Shown here: positions 7,974-16,568 of the stretch, piece after piece
Layout: each line of letters begins with the position of its first letter
Numbering within the stretch: the stretch's first letter is position 1
Assembly (NCBI GenBank): GCA_016870115.1
Contig: VGCH01000026.1
Location: 1 to 42,723, forward strand
Length of the DNA stretch: 42,723 bases
DNA from: Alphaproteobacteria bacterium
Lineage (GTDB): Bacteria > Pseudomonadota > Alphaproteobacteria > Reyranellales > Reyranellaceae
Direction: 5' to 3'
Made by a program: the position numbers and the translations under genes
Notes under the pieces: model-generated
What the model saw: only the letters and a program-made list of their open reading frames with translations
Databases searched by the model: none
What the model was told of the DNA's origin: nothing

Positions 7974-9624
7974 AGTCGCCGGCGATCCAGTTGTGGCCGT
8001 TGGTCGCCACAAGCGAGGTGCCGTCGCTCAGCACGGCGACGGTGCTTCCGAGGCCCGACGAGACAATCACGCCGTTCTGCAGCAGCACCCGATCGGCGTC
8101 GCCGCCGTCCGCGAAATCCGAGATCGTGTCGGTTCCGAGCCCTCCGCCGCTGTAGACGAAAGTGTCGGCGCCCGTGCCGCCGGTGAAGGTGTCGCTGCCG
8201 TCGCCGCCGATTATCGTGTCCCCGCCGCCGCCACCGAACACCGTGTCATTGCCGTCCTGGCCGGCGAGCAGGTCCCCGCCGTTGCTACCGAACACGGTGT
8301 CGTCGCCGAACCCGGCGAACAGGAGATTGGCGCCGCCATCGCCGGTCAGCGTGTCGTGGCCGGACCCGACGCTGAGCGACTCGATCCCGATCAGCGTTTC
8401 GGTGCCGTCGCCGAACCCGGCGAACAGGAGATTGGCGCCGCCATCGCCGGTCAGCGTGTCGTGGCCGGACCCGACGCTGAGCGACTCGATCCCGATCAGC
8501 GTTTCGGTGCCGTCGCCGGTCACGACGACCGTACCGGCCGAGTCCAGCGACACATCGATCGCCGACGACGAGGCGATGTGGACCCGATCGTCGCCGGTGC
8601 CGCCGTCCAGCGTGTCACCGCCGGTGCCGCCAAACAGGGAGTCGTTGCCGTTGCCGCCAAACAACGTATCGCCGTTGGCGCCGCCGGAGAGCGTATCGTT
8701 GCCGCCGCCGCCGGACAGGACATCGGCCAGCGAGTATCCGTTGATCGTGTTGTCGGTCGCGCCACCGGTGACCGTGACGCCGCCGACGGCCACGCCCTCG
8801 ATGATTTCGATGTCGTCGCCCACGGTAAAGGCGGTCGACACGAAGATATCGATCCGGTCGGTCCCTTCGCTCGCGGCTTCGACCATCGCATCGCCGGCGT
8901 CGCGCACCTGGAAGTAGTCGTTGCCGGCGCCGCCGAACAGCGTGTCGTCGCCCGCGCCGCCGAACAGCGTGTCGTTTCCGCTGCCGCCGTAAGCGGTATC
9001 GGCCGCGTCGCCGCCGAAGAGCATGTCGTTGTCGGCGCCGCCATAGAGCGTGTCGGCGCCGCCGCCGGCGTTCAGCGTGTCGTTGCCGCTGCCGCCTGAC
9101 AACACGTCGGACGAAGCGTAGCCGTTGATGGTGTTGTTCGTCGCGCCACCGGTGATCGTGACACCGCCGGCGGCCACGCCCTCGATGACCTCGATATTGT
9201 CGCCGACCGTGTAGGCGGACGAGACGAAGATGTCGACGCGGTCGGTGCCTTCGGCGGCCGCCTCGAACAGGGCGTCGCCGGCCTCGCGGACCTGGAAGTA
9301 GTCGTTGCCCGCGCCGCCGAACAGCGTGTCGCTGCCCGTCCCGCCGTACGCGATGTCGTTGCCGGCGCCGACGTAGAACGTGTCGTCGTCGGCGCCACCG
9401 AACAGGACGTCATTGTCCGCACCGCCATAGAGCGTGTCGGCGCCGGTGCCGCCCGACAGCGTGTCGTTGCCATCGAGGCCGAACAGCGCGTCGTCGCCGC
9501 CGCCGCCAAACAGCGTGTCGTTGCCGGTGCCCGCGGAGACGGAATCCGGGCCGCCATAGAGCGTGTCAGCCGGGGAAACCCCGTTTAGCGTGTCGCCGGA
9601 ACCGGAACCGAACAGGATGGCCAT
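7966..9624 (-). CDS. RTX-type calcium-binding repeat protein, probable type I secretion substrate
   Basis: A 552-residue protein built almost entirely of glycine/aspartate nonapeptide repeats of the GGxGNDTLxGG type, which bind calcium and fold into beta-rolls outside the cell. It has no N-terminal signal peptide. The C-terminus ([11 protein letters not shown]...NWIAGDFI) resembles the end region of type I secretion substrates. Two paralogous modules (residues 99-205 and 227-333) each contain an embedded non-repeat segment, YFQVRxAGDA...EGTDRxDIFVS, between RTX blocks. Residues 372-441 hold an exact 35-residue tandem duplication. No enzymatic domain is recognisable, so it may be structural or adhesive. 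No type I exporter genes are in the window. Translation starts at the ATG at 9624 with a weak ribosome site. Confidence 0.88.
   Translation of the reverse strand: MAILFGSGSGDTLNGVSPADTLYGGPDSVSAGTGNDTLFGGGGDDALFGLDGNDTLSGGTGADTLYGGADNDVLFGGADDDTFYVGAGNDIAYGGTGSDTLFGGAGNDYFQVREAGDALFEAAAEGTDRVDIFVSSAYTVGDNIEVIEGVAAGGVTITGGATNNTINGYASSDVLSGGSGNDTLNAGGGADTLYGGADNDMLFGGDAADTAYGGSGNDTLFGGAGDDTLFGGAGNDYFQVRDAGDAMVEAASEGTDRIDIFVSTAFTVGDDIEIIEGVAVGGVTVTGGATDNTINGYSLADVLSGGGGNDTLSGGANGDTLFGGNGNDSLFGGTGGDTLDGGTGDDRVHIASSSAIDVSLDSAGTVVVTGDGTETLIGIESLSVGSGHDTLTGDGGANLLFAGFGDGTETLIGIESLSVGSGHDTLTGDGGANLLFAGFGDDTVFGSNGGDLLAGQDGNDTVFGGGGGDTIIGGDGSDTFTGGTGADTFVYSGGGLGTDTISDFADGGDADRVLLQNGVIVSSGLGSTVAVLSDGTSLVATNGHNWIAGDFI
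8301..8518. repeat. Exact 105-bp tandem duplication within the RTX gene
   Basis: Bases 8301-8405 and 8406-8510 are identical throughout, and the match continues for 8 more bases to 8518. The period is 105 bp, exactly 35 codons, so the frame is kept (protein residues 372-406 and 407-441). The neighbouring RTX repeats are only loosely similar at the DNA level, so this copy is much younger than the rest, or is an assembly artefact. Confidence 0.95.
8626..9330 (-). repeat. Two diverged ~107-residue RTX modules, 384 bp apart
   Basis: Module 1 (9010-9330, residues 99-205) and module 2 (8626-8946, residues 227-333) align without gaps at an offset of 128 residues. Shared blocks include [17 protein letters not shown], GDxIExIEGVA and NTINGY. 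Substitutions throughout show an older duplication than the exact 105-bp repeat. Confidence 0.85.
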
Positions 9625-9741
9625 CTAAACCGTGCGCCCGACCTGCTCGGGCGGCCTCTGTAAAGAATGACTTTGCGACGAATCTGCGGCTTGAGTGCGG
9701 ATTGGATACGCGTCCACTCTCCCGCGTGGATCAATGGGTTA

Positions 9742-9770
9742 AGTATAGCGCAGGCAGTGAATCTACTCAA
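9742..9770 (-). promoter_or_regulatory. Sigma-70-type promoter of the RTX gene
   Basis: On the minus strand, TTGAGT (9765-9770) and TATACT (9742-9747) are separated by exactly 17 bases. The -10 box matches consensus at 5 of 6 positions and the -35 at 4 of 6. Transcription would begin near 9735, giving an untranslated leader of about 110 bases before the RTX start at 9624. The surrounding 250-bp region is noticeably more AT-rich than the flanking genes. Confidence 0.65.
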
Positions 9771-9875
9771 TTCTGCAAGCATCATGCGGCAATCCCTAGA
9801 ACGAAGTAAGAACGTGGCGGTGCGCTAGGGGCACCTCGGCATGCTAAGCTCCAGTGAAAGATGGAGAATCCAGAT

Positions 9876-10691
9876 ATGGTAGGTCGGCTCCAGAATCGGG
9901 TGGCATTAGTAGTAGGGGCGGGGTCGAGCGGCCCCGGCTGGGGCAACGGCAAGTGCACGGCGCTCACCTTTGCCCGGCAGGGCGCCAAAGTTTTTTGTGT
10001 CGATCTGAATCGCGAAGCCGCCGAGGAGACGGTCGCATTGATCCGGGCCGAGGGCGGGGTGGCGGAGGGATACGCCGCCGACTCCTCGCGCAACGAGCAG
10101 ATCGCGGGCGCGGTCCGAGCCTGCCTCGAGCGCTGGGGTCAGATCGATGTGCTCGACAACAATGTCGGGATCGGCTCGACGGGCGGCCCGGTCGAACTCG
10201 ACGAGGACGAGTGGCATCGCGTCTTCGATGTCAACGTGAAGAGCTTCTACCTGACCGCCAAGCACGTCCTGCCGGTGATGGAGCGCCAGGGTCGCGGCTC
10301 GATCGTGAATGTGAGCTCGATCGCCTCGATCCGCAGCCCCAAGGGGGTAGCCTATGTCGCTTACAACGCGAGCAAGGGCGCGGTGAACGGTCTCACCATC
10401 GCCATTGCCTCGCAGTACGCAAGCAAGGGCATCCGCTGCAACGCGATCCTGCCCGGCCTCATGCATACGCCGATGATCGACTTCCTCGCCGAGCAGTACG
10501 CCCGCGACGCGAAGGATCACAATCAGGCCTACCAGCGGATGATCGAGATCCGCGACAAGGCCTCGCCCACCGGCAAGATGGGCAGCGGCTGGGATACCGC
10601 GAATGCCGCGCTGTTCCTCGCGAGCGATGAGTCGGCTTACGTCAACGGCCACCTGCTGGTGGTGGATGGCGGGATCACGATCCGCGCATGA
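9876..10691 (+). CDS. SDR family NAD(P)-dependent oxidoreductase
   Basis: A 271-residue classical short-chain dehydrogenase. The cofactor loop is GAGSSGPGWGNGK (14-26), an extended version of the usual TGxxxGxG. NNVG (95-98) replaces the common NNAG. The catalytic serine is in NVSS (147-148) and the Tyr-Lys pair in YNASK (Y163, K167). D43 after the second strand (FCVDLN) suggests NAD preference. A GGAG site lies 9 bases before the ATG at 9876; an upstream in-frame ATG at 9861 would add five residues but has a poor site. Substrate unknown, presumably a secondary alcohol or ketone. The stop overlaps the start of the acyltransferase gene (ATGA), so the two are probably translated together. Confidence 0.9.
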   Translation: MVGRLQNRVALVVGAGSSGPGWGNGKCTALTFARQGAKVFCVDLNREAAEETVALIRAEGGVAEGYAADSSRNEQIAGAVRACLERWGQIDVLDNNVGIGSTGGPVELDEDEWHRVFDVNVKSFYLTAKHVLPVMERQGRGSIVNVSSIASIRSPKGVAYVAYNASKGAVNGLTIAIASQYASKGIRCNAILPGLMHTPMIDFLAEQYARDAKDHNQAYQRMIEIRDKASPTGKMGSGWDTANAALFLASDESAYVNGHLLVVDGGITIRA

Positions 10692-11794
10692 CGGCACCGA
10701 CCATCGCGCCGCCGCGGGACCTGCCTGCGCTGACCGGCTTGCGGTTCCTCGTCGCTTTCTGGGTGGTGCTGTTCCATTGCGAGAAGCTGATCGTCGGCAT
10801 CGAGGGCTATCTGCCGCTGATGCACCAGGGGTATCTGGGGGTCGACTTCTTCTTCCTGCTCTCGGGGTTCATCCTGGCCCACGTCTATGGCGCGCGCTTC
10901 GCGACGGGCGAGCGCGGGCTGTGGCCGCGCTTCGTGTGGCTGCGTTTCGCCCGCATATGGCCCGCCTATGCCGTCGCGCTCGCGGGCCTCGCCGGGTTCG
11001 ACGTGGCGCAGCAGTTCTTGGATGCCGGGGCGGTTCGCATCGAGCCCGGACCCTGGTTGACCGAGCTCGCCGTTCACGCCGCCATGCTGCAGAGCTGGGG
11101 GCTGGGCGACGCCAACCGGTTCAACATTCCCGGCTGGTCGGTGAGTTCCGAGTGGCTGGCCTATGTGCTCTTTCCGATCCTCGGCTTTATCGCCCTGGTT
11201 GTGCGCAGTTTCGTTGGCCGCCTGGTCTTCATCGCGCTCGCGACACTCGCCATCTGGTATCCGTATTGGCGCTATGGCGGTTCCGATCTGAACCACATCG
11301 GCTGGCTGGCGCTGCCGCGCCTCGGGGGCGAGTTCCTGATCGGGGTTCTGGTGCGCGCGATGCTGCCCGATGCCGCGACGGTCGATGCGAAACGGCGCGG
11401 CGATCTCGCGCTGGTTCTGGGATTGGGCGGAGCGGTGGTGCTACTCCCGACCCTGTTCCGCCCCGTGCCGGTCGGGGATGCGCTCGCGCTGCCGCTGTTT
11501 GCGCTTGCGATCTGGGGGGCCGCGCATGACGGTCCGTTGGCGCGACGGCTGCTCGCGGCACCCGGCATCCTGTTTCTGGGCGAGGCGTCTTACTCCGTCT
11601 ATCTCATGCAGAACCTGCCGATCGCCATCACCGGCACTATCGGCAAGCGTTTAGGGGTCGTGGACGATCCACTGTGGATCGGCGGGCGTGTCGGTCTCGT
11701 GATGCTGGCCGCGGTCGCGCTGGGATGCCTGCTCTATGTGTTGGTCGAGAAGCCCGCGCGCGCCTGGCTGAGGCGGATCGGACCGCGCGGCTGA
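10688..11794 (+). CDS. Acyltransferase 3 family integral membrane protein
   Basis: A 368-residue polytopic membrane protein of the acyltransferase 3 (OafA/NodX-like) family, which moves acyl groups, often acetyl, onto sugars of lipopolysaccharide, exopolysaccharide or other envelope glycans. The start region PALTGLRFLVAFWVVLFH places the conserved histidine at H30. GVDFFFLLSGFIL is the family's second hallmark, and the final helix is followed by a VEKPAR motif typical of the C-terminus. It lacks a periplasmic SGNH domain, so it is the short form. Its ATG overlaps the stop of the SDR gene by four bases. A functional link to the SDR (for example making or modifying a sugar or lipid) is only inferred. 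Confidence 0.88.
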   Translation: MTAPTIAPPRDLPALTGLRFLVAFWVVLFHCEKLIVGIEGYLPLMHQGYLGVDFFFLLSGFILAHVYGARFATGERGLWPRFVWLRFARIWPAYAVALAGLAGFDVAQQFLDAGAVRIEPGPWLTELAVHAAMLQSWGLGDANRFNIPGWSVSSEWLAYVLFPILGFIALVVRSFVGRLVFIALATLAIWYPYWRYGGSDLNHIGWLALPRLGGEFLIGVLVRAMLPDAATVDAKRRGDLALVLGLGGAVVLLPTLFRPVPVGDALALPLFALAIWGAAHDGPLARRLLAAPGILFLGEASYSVYLMQNLPIAITGTIGKRLGVVDDPLWIGGRVGLVMLAAVALGCLLYVLVEKPARAWLRRIGPRG

Positions 11795-11797
11795 CGT

Positions 11798-12892
11798 TCA
11801 GCCGTCACCGCCCCGGCGTTGCATCCAGCGGAAAAGTGCCGGTGCCGTCGAGATCAGAAGGATCACGCGAAACAGGTGGTGGGTGGCCACCATCGCCGTC
11901 TCGACTCCCAGCGCGAGCGCGATCAGGCTCATTTCGGCGAAGCCTCCCGGGGCGTAGGACAGCACCGTGGCATTGATATCGAGGCCGGTGAGCGCCCGGG
12001 TGACCCAGGCAAAGGCGACCGCCGCGCCGATCAGGATCAGGGCCGCGCCGACACTCGCGGCCATCTCGCGCCGCAACTCGGACAGGATGGCGCCCACGAA
12101 CCGGCAGCCGATGCCGGCACCCACCACCACTTGCGCGGCGGCCACGAGGACGGCCGGCGGCTTGGAGTCGGTGAAGCCCGCGAGGTGGGCGATGCCGCTC
12201 ACGATCATCGGACCCATCATGAAGGCGGCGGGAAGCCGCAGCACCCGGCCCACGACAATGCCAACCGCCCCGCAGGCGACCAGGATGGCGTAGTCCTTCC
12301 AGTCATTGCCGCTCGGGCCCTGCACCATCTCCAACACACTGGTCTGGGCGCCATCGACCAGCCGATACCAGAGCGGGATGGTGAGCACGACGGTCACGAT
12401 GCGCAGCGCGTGCGCGAGCGCGATCGCGCGCTCCTCGCCCCCCAGCGCGGCGCCCACGATCGTCATGTCGTTCAGGCCGCCCGGCATGGCCGCGAAATAG
12501 CAGGTCGGGCGGTCCCAGCTCGTCGTGCGTCTCAACCATAGATAGCAGAGTGTCGCCCCGGTGACGGTCATGCCGCTCAGCACGACGAGGCTGACCGCCC
12601 ATTGACTGAGGCGGTCCAGAAGATCGGGCGTGAAGCCCGACCCCAGCAGCACGCCCAGGACCACGATCATGCCCTGGCGCAGCCGCACCCGCATGCCGAT
12701 CCGCAGGCCGGCGAAGGCCGCGACCGTGGCGAAGACGCAGGCGCCCAGCATCCAGGCCAGCGGCATCCGCATCTGGTCGAACAGGAATCCGCCGGCGGTC
12801 CCGAGCACCAGGGCGAGCACGAGCGGTCGCAGGCCCGCGTGACCGATCCAAACCTTGCTCTCGGGGCGGAAACTCGACGCCGTCGCGGTCAA
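11798..12892 (-). CDS. AbrB family (AmoA-like) integral membrane protein
   Basis: A 364-residue, highly hydrophobic protein with two similar halves of several membrane helices each, as in the AbrB duplication family. Each half has the pattern G-x-L-x-G plus MPGGLNDM / APGGFAEMS, a hallmark of this group (positions about 170 and 320). Such proteins have been linked to ammonia monooxygenase-like annotations and to gene regulation in Bacillus, but their true role, possibly transport, is unsettled. No ATG lies near the expected start. TTG at 12892 overlaps the NAD kinase stop in TTGA, which gives a natural N-terminus ([12 protein letters not shown] before the first helix). The overlap suggests coupled translation with nadK. 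Confidence 0.85.
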   Translation of the reverse strand: MTATASSFRPESKVWIGHAGLRPLVLALVLGTAGGFLFDQMRMPLAWMLGACVFATVAAFAGLRIGMRVRLRQGMIVVLGVLLGSGFTPDLLDRLSQWAVSLVVLSGMTVTGATLCYLWLRRTTSWDRPTCYFAAMPGGLNDMTIVGAALGGEERAIALAHALRIVTVVLTIPLWYRLVDGAQTSVLEMVQGPSGNDWKDYAILVACGAVGIVVGRVLRLPAAFMMGPMIVSGIAHLAGFTDSKPPAVLVAAAQVVVGAGIGCRFVGAILSELRREMAASVGAALILIGAAVAFAWVTRALTGLDINATVLSYAPGGFAEMSLIALALGVETAMVATHHLFRVILLISTAPALFRWMQRRGGDG

Positions 12893-13662
12893 GGCGCGAA
12901 CTGCTCCTTGAGGATGCGCTCTTCGAGATCGTGTTCCGGGTCGAACAGCAGCGTGAGCGCGATGTCGCGCGCCTCGGTGACGACAATGCGCGAAACGTTG
13001 GCGACCTCGACGGAGTCCGCGGCGGCGGCCACGGGCCGCTTCACCGGATCGAGGACATCGAAGCGCACGGTCGCGGTGCGCGGCAGCAACGCGCCGCGCC
13101 AGCGCCGCGGGCGGAACGCGTTGATCGGCGTCAGCGCCAGCAGGCCCGCGCCGAGCGGCAGGATCGGACCATGGGCGGAGAGATTGTAGGCCGTGGAGCC
13201 CGCCGGCGTCGCGACCAGCGCGCCGTCGCAATGCAGTTCGGGCAGTCGCACCTTGCGGTCCACCGTGATCGCGATGCGCGCCGTCTGGCGGGTCGCGCGC
13301 AGGAGCGACACCTCGTTGATGGCGATGGCGTCGTGCGCCCGGCCGCGCGTGTCCGTCGCCTCCATGCGCAGCGGGTTCAGCCTCACCTCGCGGGCCCGCT
13401 TCAGCCGGGCAAGGAGGCCCGCTGGCCGATACTGGTTCATCAGGAAGCCGACGGTACCGAGGTTCATGCCGTAGATCGGCGTGCCGCGCTTCAGCGCGCG
13501 GTGCAGGGTCTGGAGCATCAGCCCGTCGCCGCCCAGCGCAATGACGATATCGGCCTGGGCCGGCGGAACGTGGCCGTAGCGCGCGCCCAGCGTCCGCGCG
13601 GCGCGTCGCGCTTCGGGCGTCGCCGCGGCGGCGAAGGAGAGCCGGAGAGGGGAGGCGGCCAT
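12889..13662 (-). CDS. nadK: NAD kinase
   Basis: A 257-residue ATP-NAD kinase, which phosphorylates NAD to NADP in the cytoplasm and is normally essential. The conserved GGDG motif is at 44-47 ([10 protein letters not shown]). It is followed by the NE box AINEVSLLR and the [23 protein letters not shown] stretch, described here by its key residues [12 protein letters not shown]; the usual SAGGP is SAHGP. Length is normal for the alphaproteobacterial form. The ATG at 13662 begins [20 protein letters not shown] hexamer (13671-13676 on the opposite strand) lies so close upstream that a leaderless transcript is conceivable, though no -35 box is seen. It is divergent from the dioxygenase, with 63 bases between. 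Confidence 0.93.
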   Translation of the reverse strand: MAASPLRLSFAAAATPEARRAARTLGARYGHVPPAQADIVIALGGDGLMLQTLHRALKRGTPIYGMNLGTVGFLMNQYRPAGLLARLKRAREVRLNPLRMEATDTRGRAHDAIAINEVSLLRATRQTARIAITVDRKVRLPELHCDGALVATPAGSTAYNLSAHGPILPLGAGLLALTPINAFRPRRWRGALLPRTATVRFDVLDPVKRPVAAAADSVEVANVSRIVVTEARDIALTLLFDPEHDLEERILKEQFAP

Positions 13663-13725
13663 GCGCGGGCACTATAGCCGCCGAGGCCGCGCATGCGATA
13701 ACTTTGCGCCGGGAGGAACCGAACC

Positions 13726-14604
13726 ATGGAACTGGTCCCGCTGGCGGACGGCTTTGGCGCCGAGGTGCGCGGCGTGTCGATCCTCGACGTCGCGGTCGAC
13801 GCGGACGCCTACCGCGCGGTGCGCGAGGCGTTCGAGGCGCACTCATTGTTGCTGTTCCGCGACCAGCCGATCGCGGACGACATCCAGGTCGCCTATAGCC
13901 GCGCCTTCGGGCCGCTCGAACTCACCAAGGCCGCGTCGCTCGGCGAGAACTCGTTCTATTCGCGACTGACAAATCTCGGACCGGACGGCCGGATCGTGCC
14001 GCCGGACCACCGTCAGGTGCTGATCGCCCAGGCCAACGCGCTGTGGCACACCGACTCATCGTTCAAGAAAACGCCGGCGCTCGCCTCGGTGTTGACCGCG
14101 CGGGTGCTGCCGGGCGACGGCGGCGAGACCGAGTTCGCCTCGACCCGGCTCGCCTGGGAACGGCTGCCGGCGGCACGCCAGGAGAGTTTGAAGGACGCGG
14201 TTGCGACGCACTCCTACGCCAACAGTCGCGACCAGATCCATCCTGACCTCGCGACGAACCTCGAGCGCCAGCAGCTGCCGCCCGTGCGCTGGCGGATGAG
14301 CTGGCGCAATCCCGCCAACGGCCGCCGTGCGCTGTACATCGCGAGCCACGCCTACGCCATTGACGGAATGGAGGATCGCGCCGCCCGGCAACTGCTCGCC
14401 GAGCTGGTCGACGACGTGACGCGCCGCGACAAGGTCTATGTCCATCGCTGGCGACAGGGTGACGCGGTGATGTGGGACAATCGCGCCATGCTCCATCGCG
14501 GCCGGCCATGGGATTATGCGCGCGAGCGCTCGATGATCCGGACCACCATCAGCGCGACGCTGGCGGACGGGCTCGATGACGTGAGGCCGCCGCCCAAGCA
14601 CTGA
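13726..14604 (+). CDS. TauD/TfdA family Fe(II)/2-oxoglutarate dioxygenase
   Basis: A 292-residue non-haem iron oxygenase that couples decarboxylation of 2-oxoglutarate to hydroxylation of an organic substrate. The iron ligands are H108 and D110 (WHTDSS) and H257 (MLHRGRPWD). The 2-oxoglutarate-binding arginine is R272 or R268 in RERSMIRTTI. The family blocks LLLFRDQPI and SRAFGPLE are near the N-terminus. A strong GGAGGAA site lies just before the ATG at 13726. Substrates in this family include taurine, alkyl sulfates and phenoxyacetates; none can be assigned here. It stands upstream of the ABC importer in the same direction with a 139-base gap, so a shared role in using an imported compound is possible. 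Confidence 0.9.
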   Translation: MELVPLADGFGAEVRGVSILDVAVDADAYRAVREAFEAHSLLLFRDQPIADDIQVAYSRAFGPLELTKAASLGENSFYSRLTNLGPDGRIVPPDHRQVLIAQANALWHTDSSFKKTPALASVLTARVLPGDGGETEFASTRLAWERLPAARQESLKDAVATHSYANSRDQIHPDLATNLERQQLPPVRWRMSWRNPANGRRALYIASHAYAIDGMEDRAARQLLAELVDDVTRRDKVYVHRWRQGDAVMWDNRAMLHRGRPWDYARERSMIRTTISATLADGLDDVRPPPKH

Positions 14605-14642
14605 TCGGGCCAGTTGCCGTCGGCGCCTCGCAGATTCGTGCG

Positions 14643-14671
14643 TTGACCCGCGAAGTCCGACCTGTTGATAT
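14643..14671 (+). promoter_or_regulatory. Weak candidate sigma-70 promoter for the ABC importer operon
   Basis: TTGACC (14643-14648, 5 of 6 to consensus) is followed after 17 bases by TGATAT (14666-14671, only 3 of 6). It lies in the 139-base gap before the substrate-binding protein gene. The -10 box lacks the important second-position A, so this is tentative. Confidence 0.3.
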
Positions 14672-14743
14672 GCCGGTCAGGGTTCGTTTGTCCGCGAACG
14701 AGTCGTGAAAAGACCGATGCGGACGGCATTTATGGGGGCTTCG

Positions 14744-16534
14744 ATGAAGGAACGTGACCTTCGTGGTCTGATCGACCAGGTCAAGCGTGGGCGTCTGTCG
14801 CGCCGCGGCTTTGTGCAGCGCATGTCGGCCGTGGGCATCGCCGCCCCGTTCGCCACCCAGCTGCTGGTACACAGCGGCGTCGCAATGGCGCAGAGCCGCG
14901 ACACCTACAAGCCGACCAAGCGCGGCGGCGGCGGGGCGCTCAAGGTGCTGTGGTGGCAGGGGCCGACGCTCCTGAACCCGCACTTTGCGACCGGCACCAA
15001 GGACCAGGACGGCAGCCGCCTGTTCTACGAGCCGCTGGCCGCGTGGGATCCCGAGGGCAACCTCAAGCCCAAGCTGGCGGCGTCCATCCCAAGCCGCGAG
15101 GACGGCACGCTCGCCGCCGACGGCAAGTCCGTGGTCTGGAAGCTGAAGCAGAACGTGAAGTGGCACGACGGTCGGCCCTTCACCGCCGATGACGTCGTGT
15201 TCAACTGGGAATACTCGAAGGATCCGGCGACGGCCGCGGTCACCACCGGCTCCTACAAGGACATCATGGTCGAGAAGGTCGACCAGTTCACGGTGCGAGT
15301 GCTGTTCAGCCAGGTCACGCCGTTCTGGGCCGAAGCGTTCGTCGGCACGCGCGGCATGATCATTCCGAAGCACCTGTTCAGCGAGTTCAGCGGCGCCAAG
15401 TCGCGTGAGGCGCCGACCAACCTGAAGCCGGTGGGCACGGGCCCCTACCTGTTCAGGGACTTCAAGCCGGGCGACCTGGTCGCCGGCACGATCAACAACA
15501 ACTATTACCTGCCGAACCGGCCGTATTTCGATTCAATCGAGATGAAGGGCGGCGGTGACGCGGTATCGGCCGCGCGCGCGGTGCTGCAAACCGGCGAATA
15601 CGACTTCGCCTGGAACCTTCAGGTCGAGGACGAGATCCTTCAGCGCCTGGAGCGCGGCGGCAAGGGCCGCGTCGAGCTGTCCCTCACCGGCAACATCGAG
15701 CACATCCAGGTCAACCAGACCGACCCGTGGACCGAAGTCGACGGCGAGCGCTCCAGCCTGAAGACCAAGCATCCGACGCTGCAGTTCAAGGAAGTGCGCG
15801 AGGCGCTGTCGCTGCTGGTGGATCGCGACTCGATCGAGAAGCACATCTACGGCCGGACCGGCCCCGCGACGCCGAACTTCTTGAACAACCCGGAGCGGTT
15901 CCGCTCGAAGACCACGAGCAAGGAATTCAGCATCGACAAGGCGAACGCCATGCTCGACGCGGCCGGCTGGGTGCGCGGGTCCGACGGCATCCGGGCGAAG
16001 GACGGCAAGAAGCTGAAGTTCGTCTACCAGACCTCGATCAACCAGCCGCGCCAGAAGACGCAGGCGATCGTCAAGCAGGCCGCCCAGCGCGCCGGCATCG
16101 ATCTCGAGCTGAAGTCGGTGACGGCCTCGGTGTTCTTCTCGTCGGACGTGGCCAACGTCGACACCTACGGCAAGTTCTATTGCGACCTCCAGATGTACAC
16201 GACGACCATGAGCCAGCCCGATCCGCAGGTGTTCATGGATCAGTTCGTGTCGCGCGAAGTCGCGACCAAGGACAACAAGTGGTCGGGCCGCAACATCACC
16301 CGCGTCCGCAATCCGGCGATCGACAAGCTCGCCGAGGATGCCAAGGGCGAACTCGATCCGGTCAAGCGCGCGGCGATGTACGTGGCGATGAACGATCTCG
16401 TCGTGAAGGATCAGGTCGTGATCCCGGTGGTCTACCGGCCGGGCACCGCGGGCCTCGCCAACAACCTGCGCGCCAGCATCAGCGGCTGGGACAACAACAC
16501 CTGGGATCTCAGCGACTGGTACAAGGAAGGCTGA
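14744..16534 (+). CDS. ABC transporter substrate-binding protein, family 5 (peptide/opine/nickel type)
   Basis: A 596-residue periplasmic receptor of the DppA/OppA class. The N-terminus carries a twin-arginine motif, SRRGFVQ (19-25), before a hydrophobic stretch and an AMA cleavage site near residue 49, so folded export by Tat is predicted. Typical family blocks follow: VWKLKQNVKWHDGRPFTADD and, later, KEVREALSLLVDRDSI. The ATG at 14744 has a GGGGG run as ribosome site; a GTG at 14705 is in frame upstream. It is the first gene of a receptor-permease-permease-ATPase-ATPase operon. The ligand is probably an oligopeptide or similar oligomeric compound; sequence alone cannot separate peptide, opine or glutathione receptors. 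Confidence 0.93.
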   Translation: MKERDLRGLIDQVKRGRLSRRGFVQRMSAVGIAAPFATQLLVHSGVAMAQSRDTYKPTKRGGGGALKVLWWQGPTLLNPHFATGTKDQDGSRLFYEPLAAWDPEGNLKPKLAASIPSREDGTLAADGKSVVWKLKQNVKWHDGRPFTADDVVFNWEYSKDPATAAVTTGSYKDIMVEKVDQFTVRVLFSQVTPFWAEAFVGTRGMIIPKHLFSEFSGAKSREAPTNLKPVGTGPYLFRDFKPGDLVAGTINNNYYLPNRPYFDSIEMKGGGDAVSAARAVLQTGEYDFAWNLQVEDEILQRLERGGKGRVELSLTGNIEHIQVNQTDPWTEVDGERSSLKTKHPTLQFKEVREALSLLVDRDSIEKHIYGRTGPATPNFLNNPERFRSKTTSKEFSIDKANAMLDAAGWVRGSDGIRAKDGKKLKFVYQTSINQPRQKTQAIVKQAAQRAGIDLELKSVTASVFFSSDVANVDTYGKFYCDLQMYTTTMSQPDPQVFMDQFVSREVATKDNKWSGRNITRVRNPAIDKLAEDAKGELDPVKRAAMYVAMNDLVVKDQVVIPVVYRPGTAGLANNLRASISGWDNNTWDLSDWYKEG

Positions 16535-16568
16535 TCGGCAGGCTCGCGCGCTTGTCGGGACGCTTCCC

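Noticed and set aside
7980-9600. Regular short repeats that at first look like a CRISPR array
   Set aside because: The periodicity is 27 bases in a single open frame encoding GGxGxDxLx nonapeptides; there are no constant repeats separated by unique spacers.
11798-13846. A 682-codon frame that would fuse the AbrB protein to an upstream extension
   Set aside because: The extension overlaps NAD kinase in another frame, has low-complexity composition and no homology. The AbrB domain begins at the TTG overlapping the nadK stop.
14685-14702. Inverted repeat GTTCG...CGAAC before the ABC receptor gene, considered as a LexA-type or operator site
   Set aside because: The arms are only five bases, and the layout does not match the alphaproteobacterial LexA pattern GTTC-N7-GTTC.
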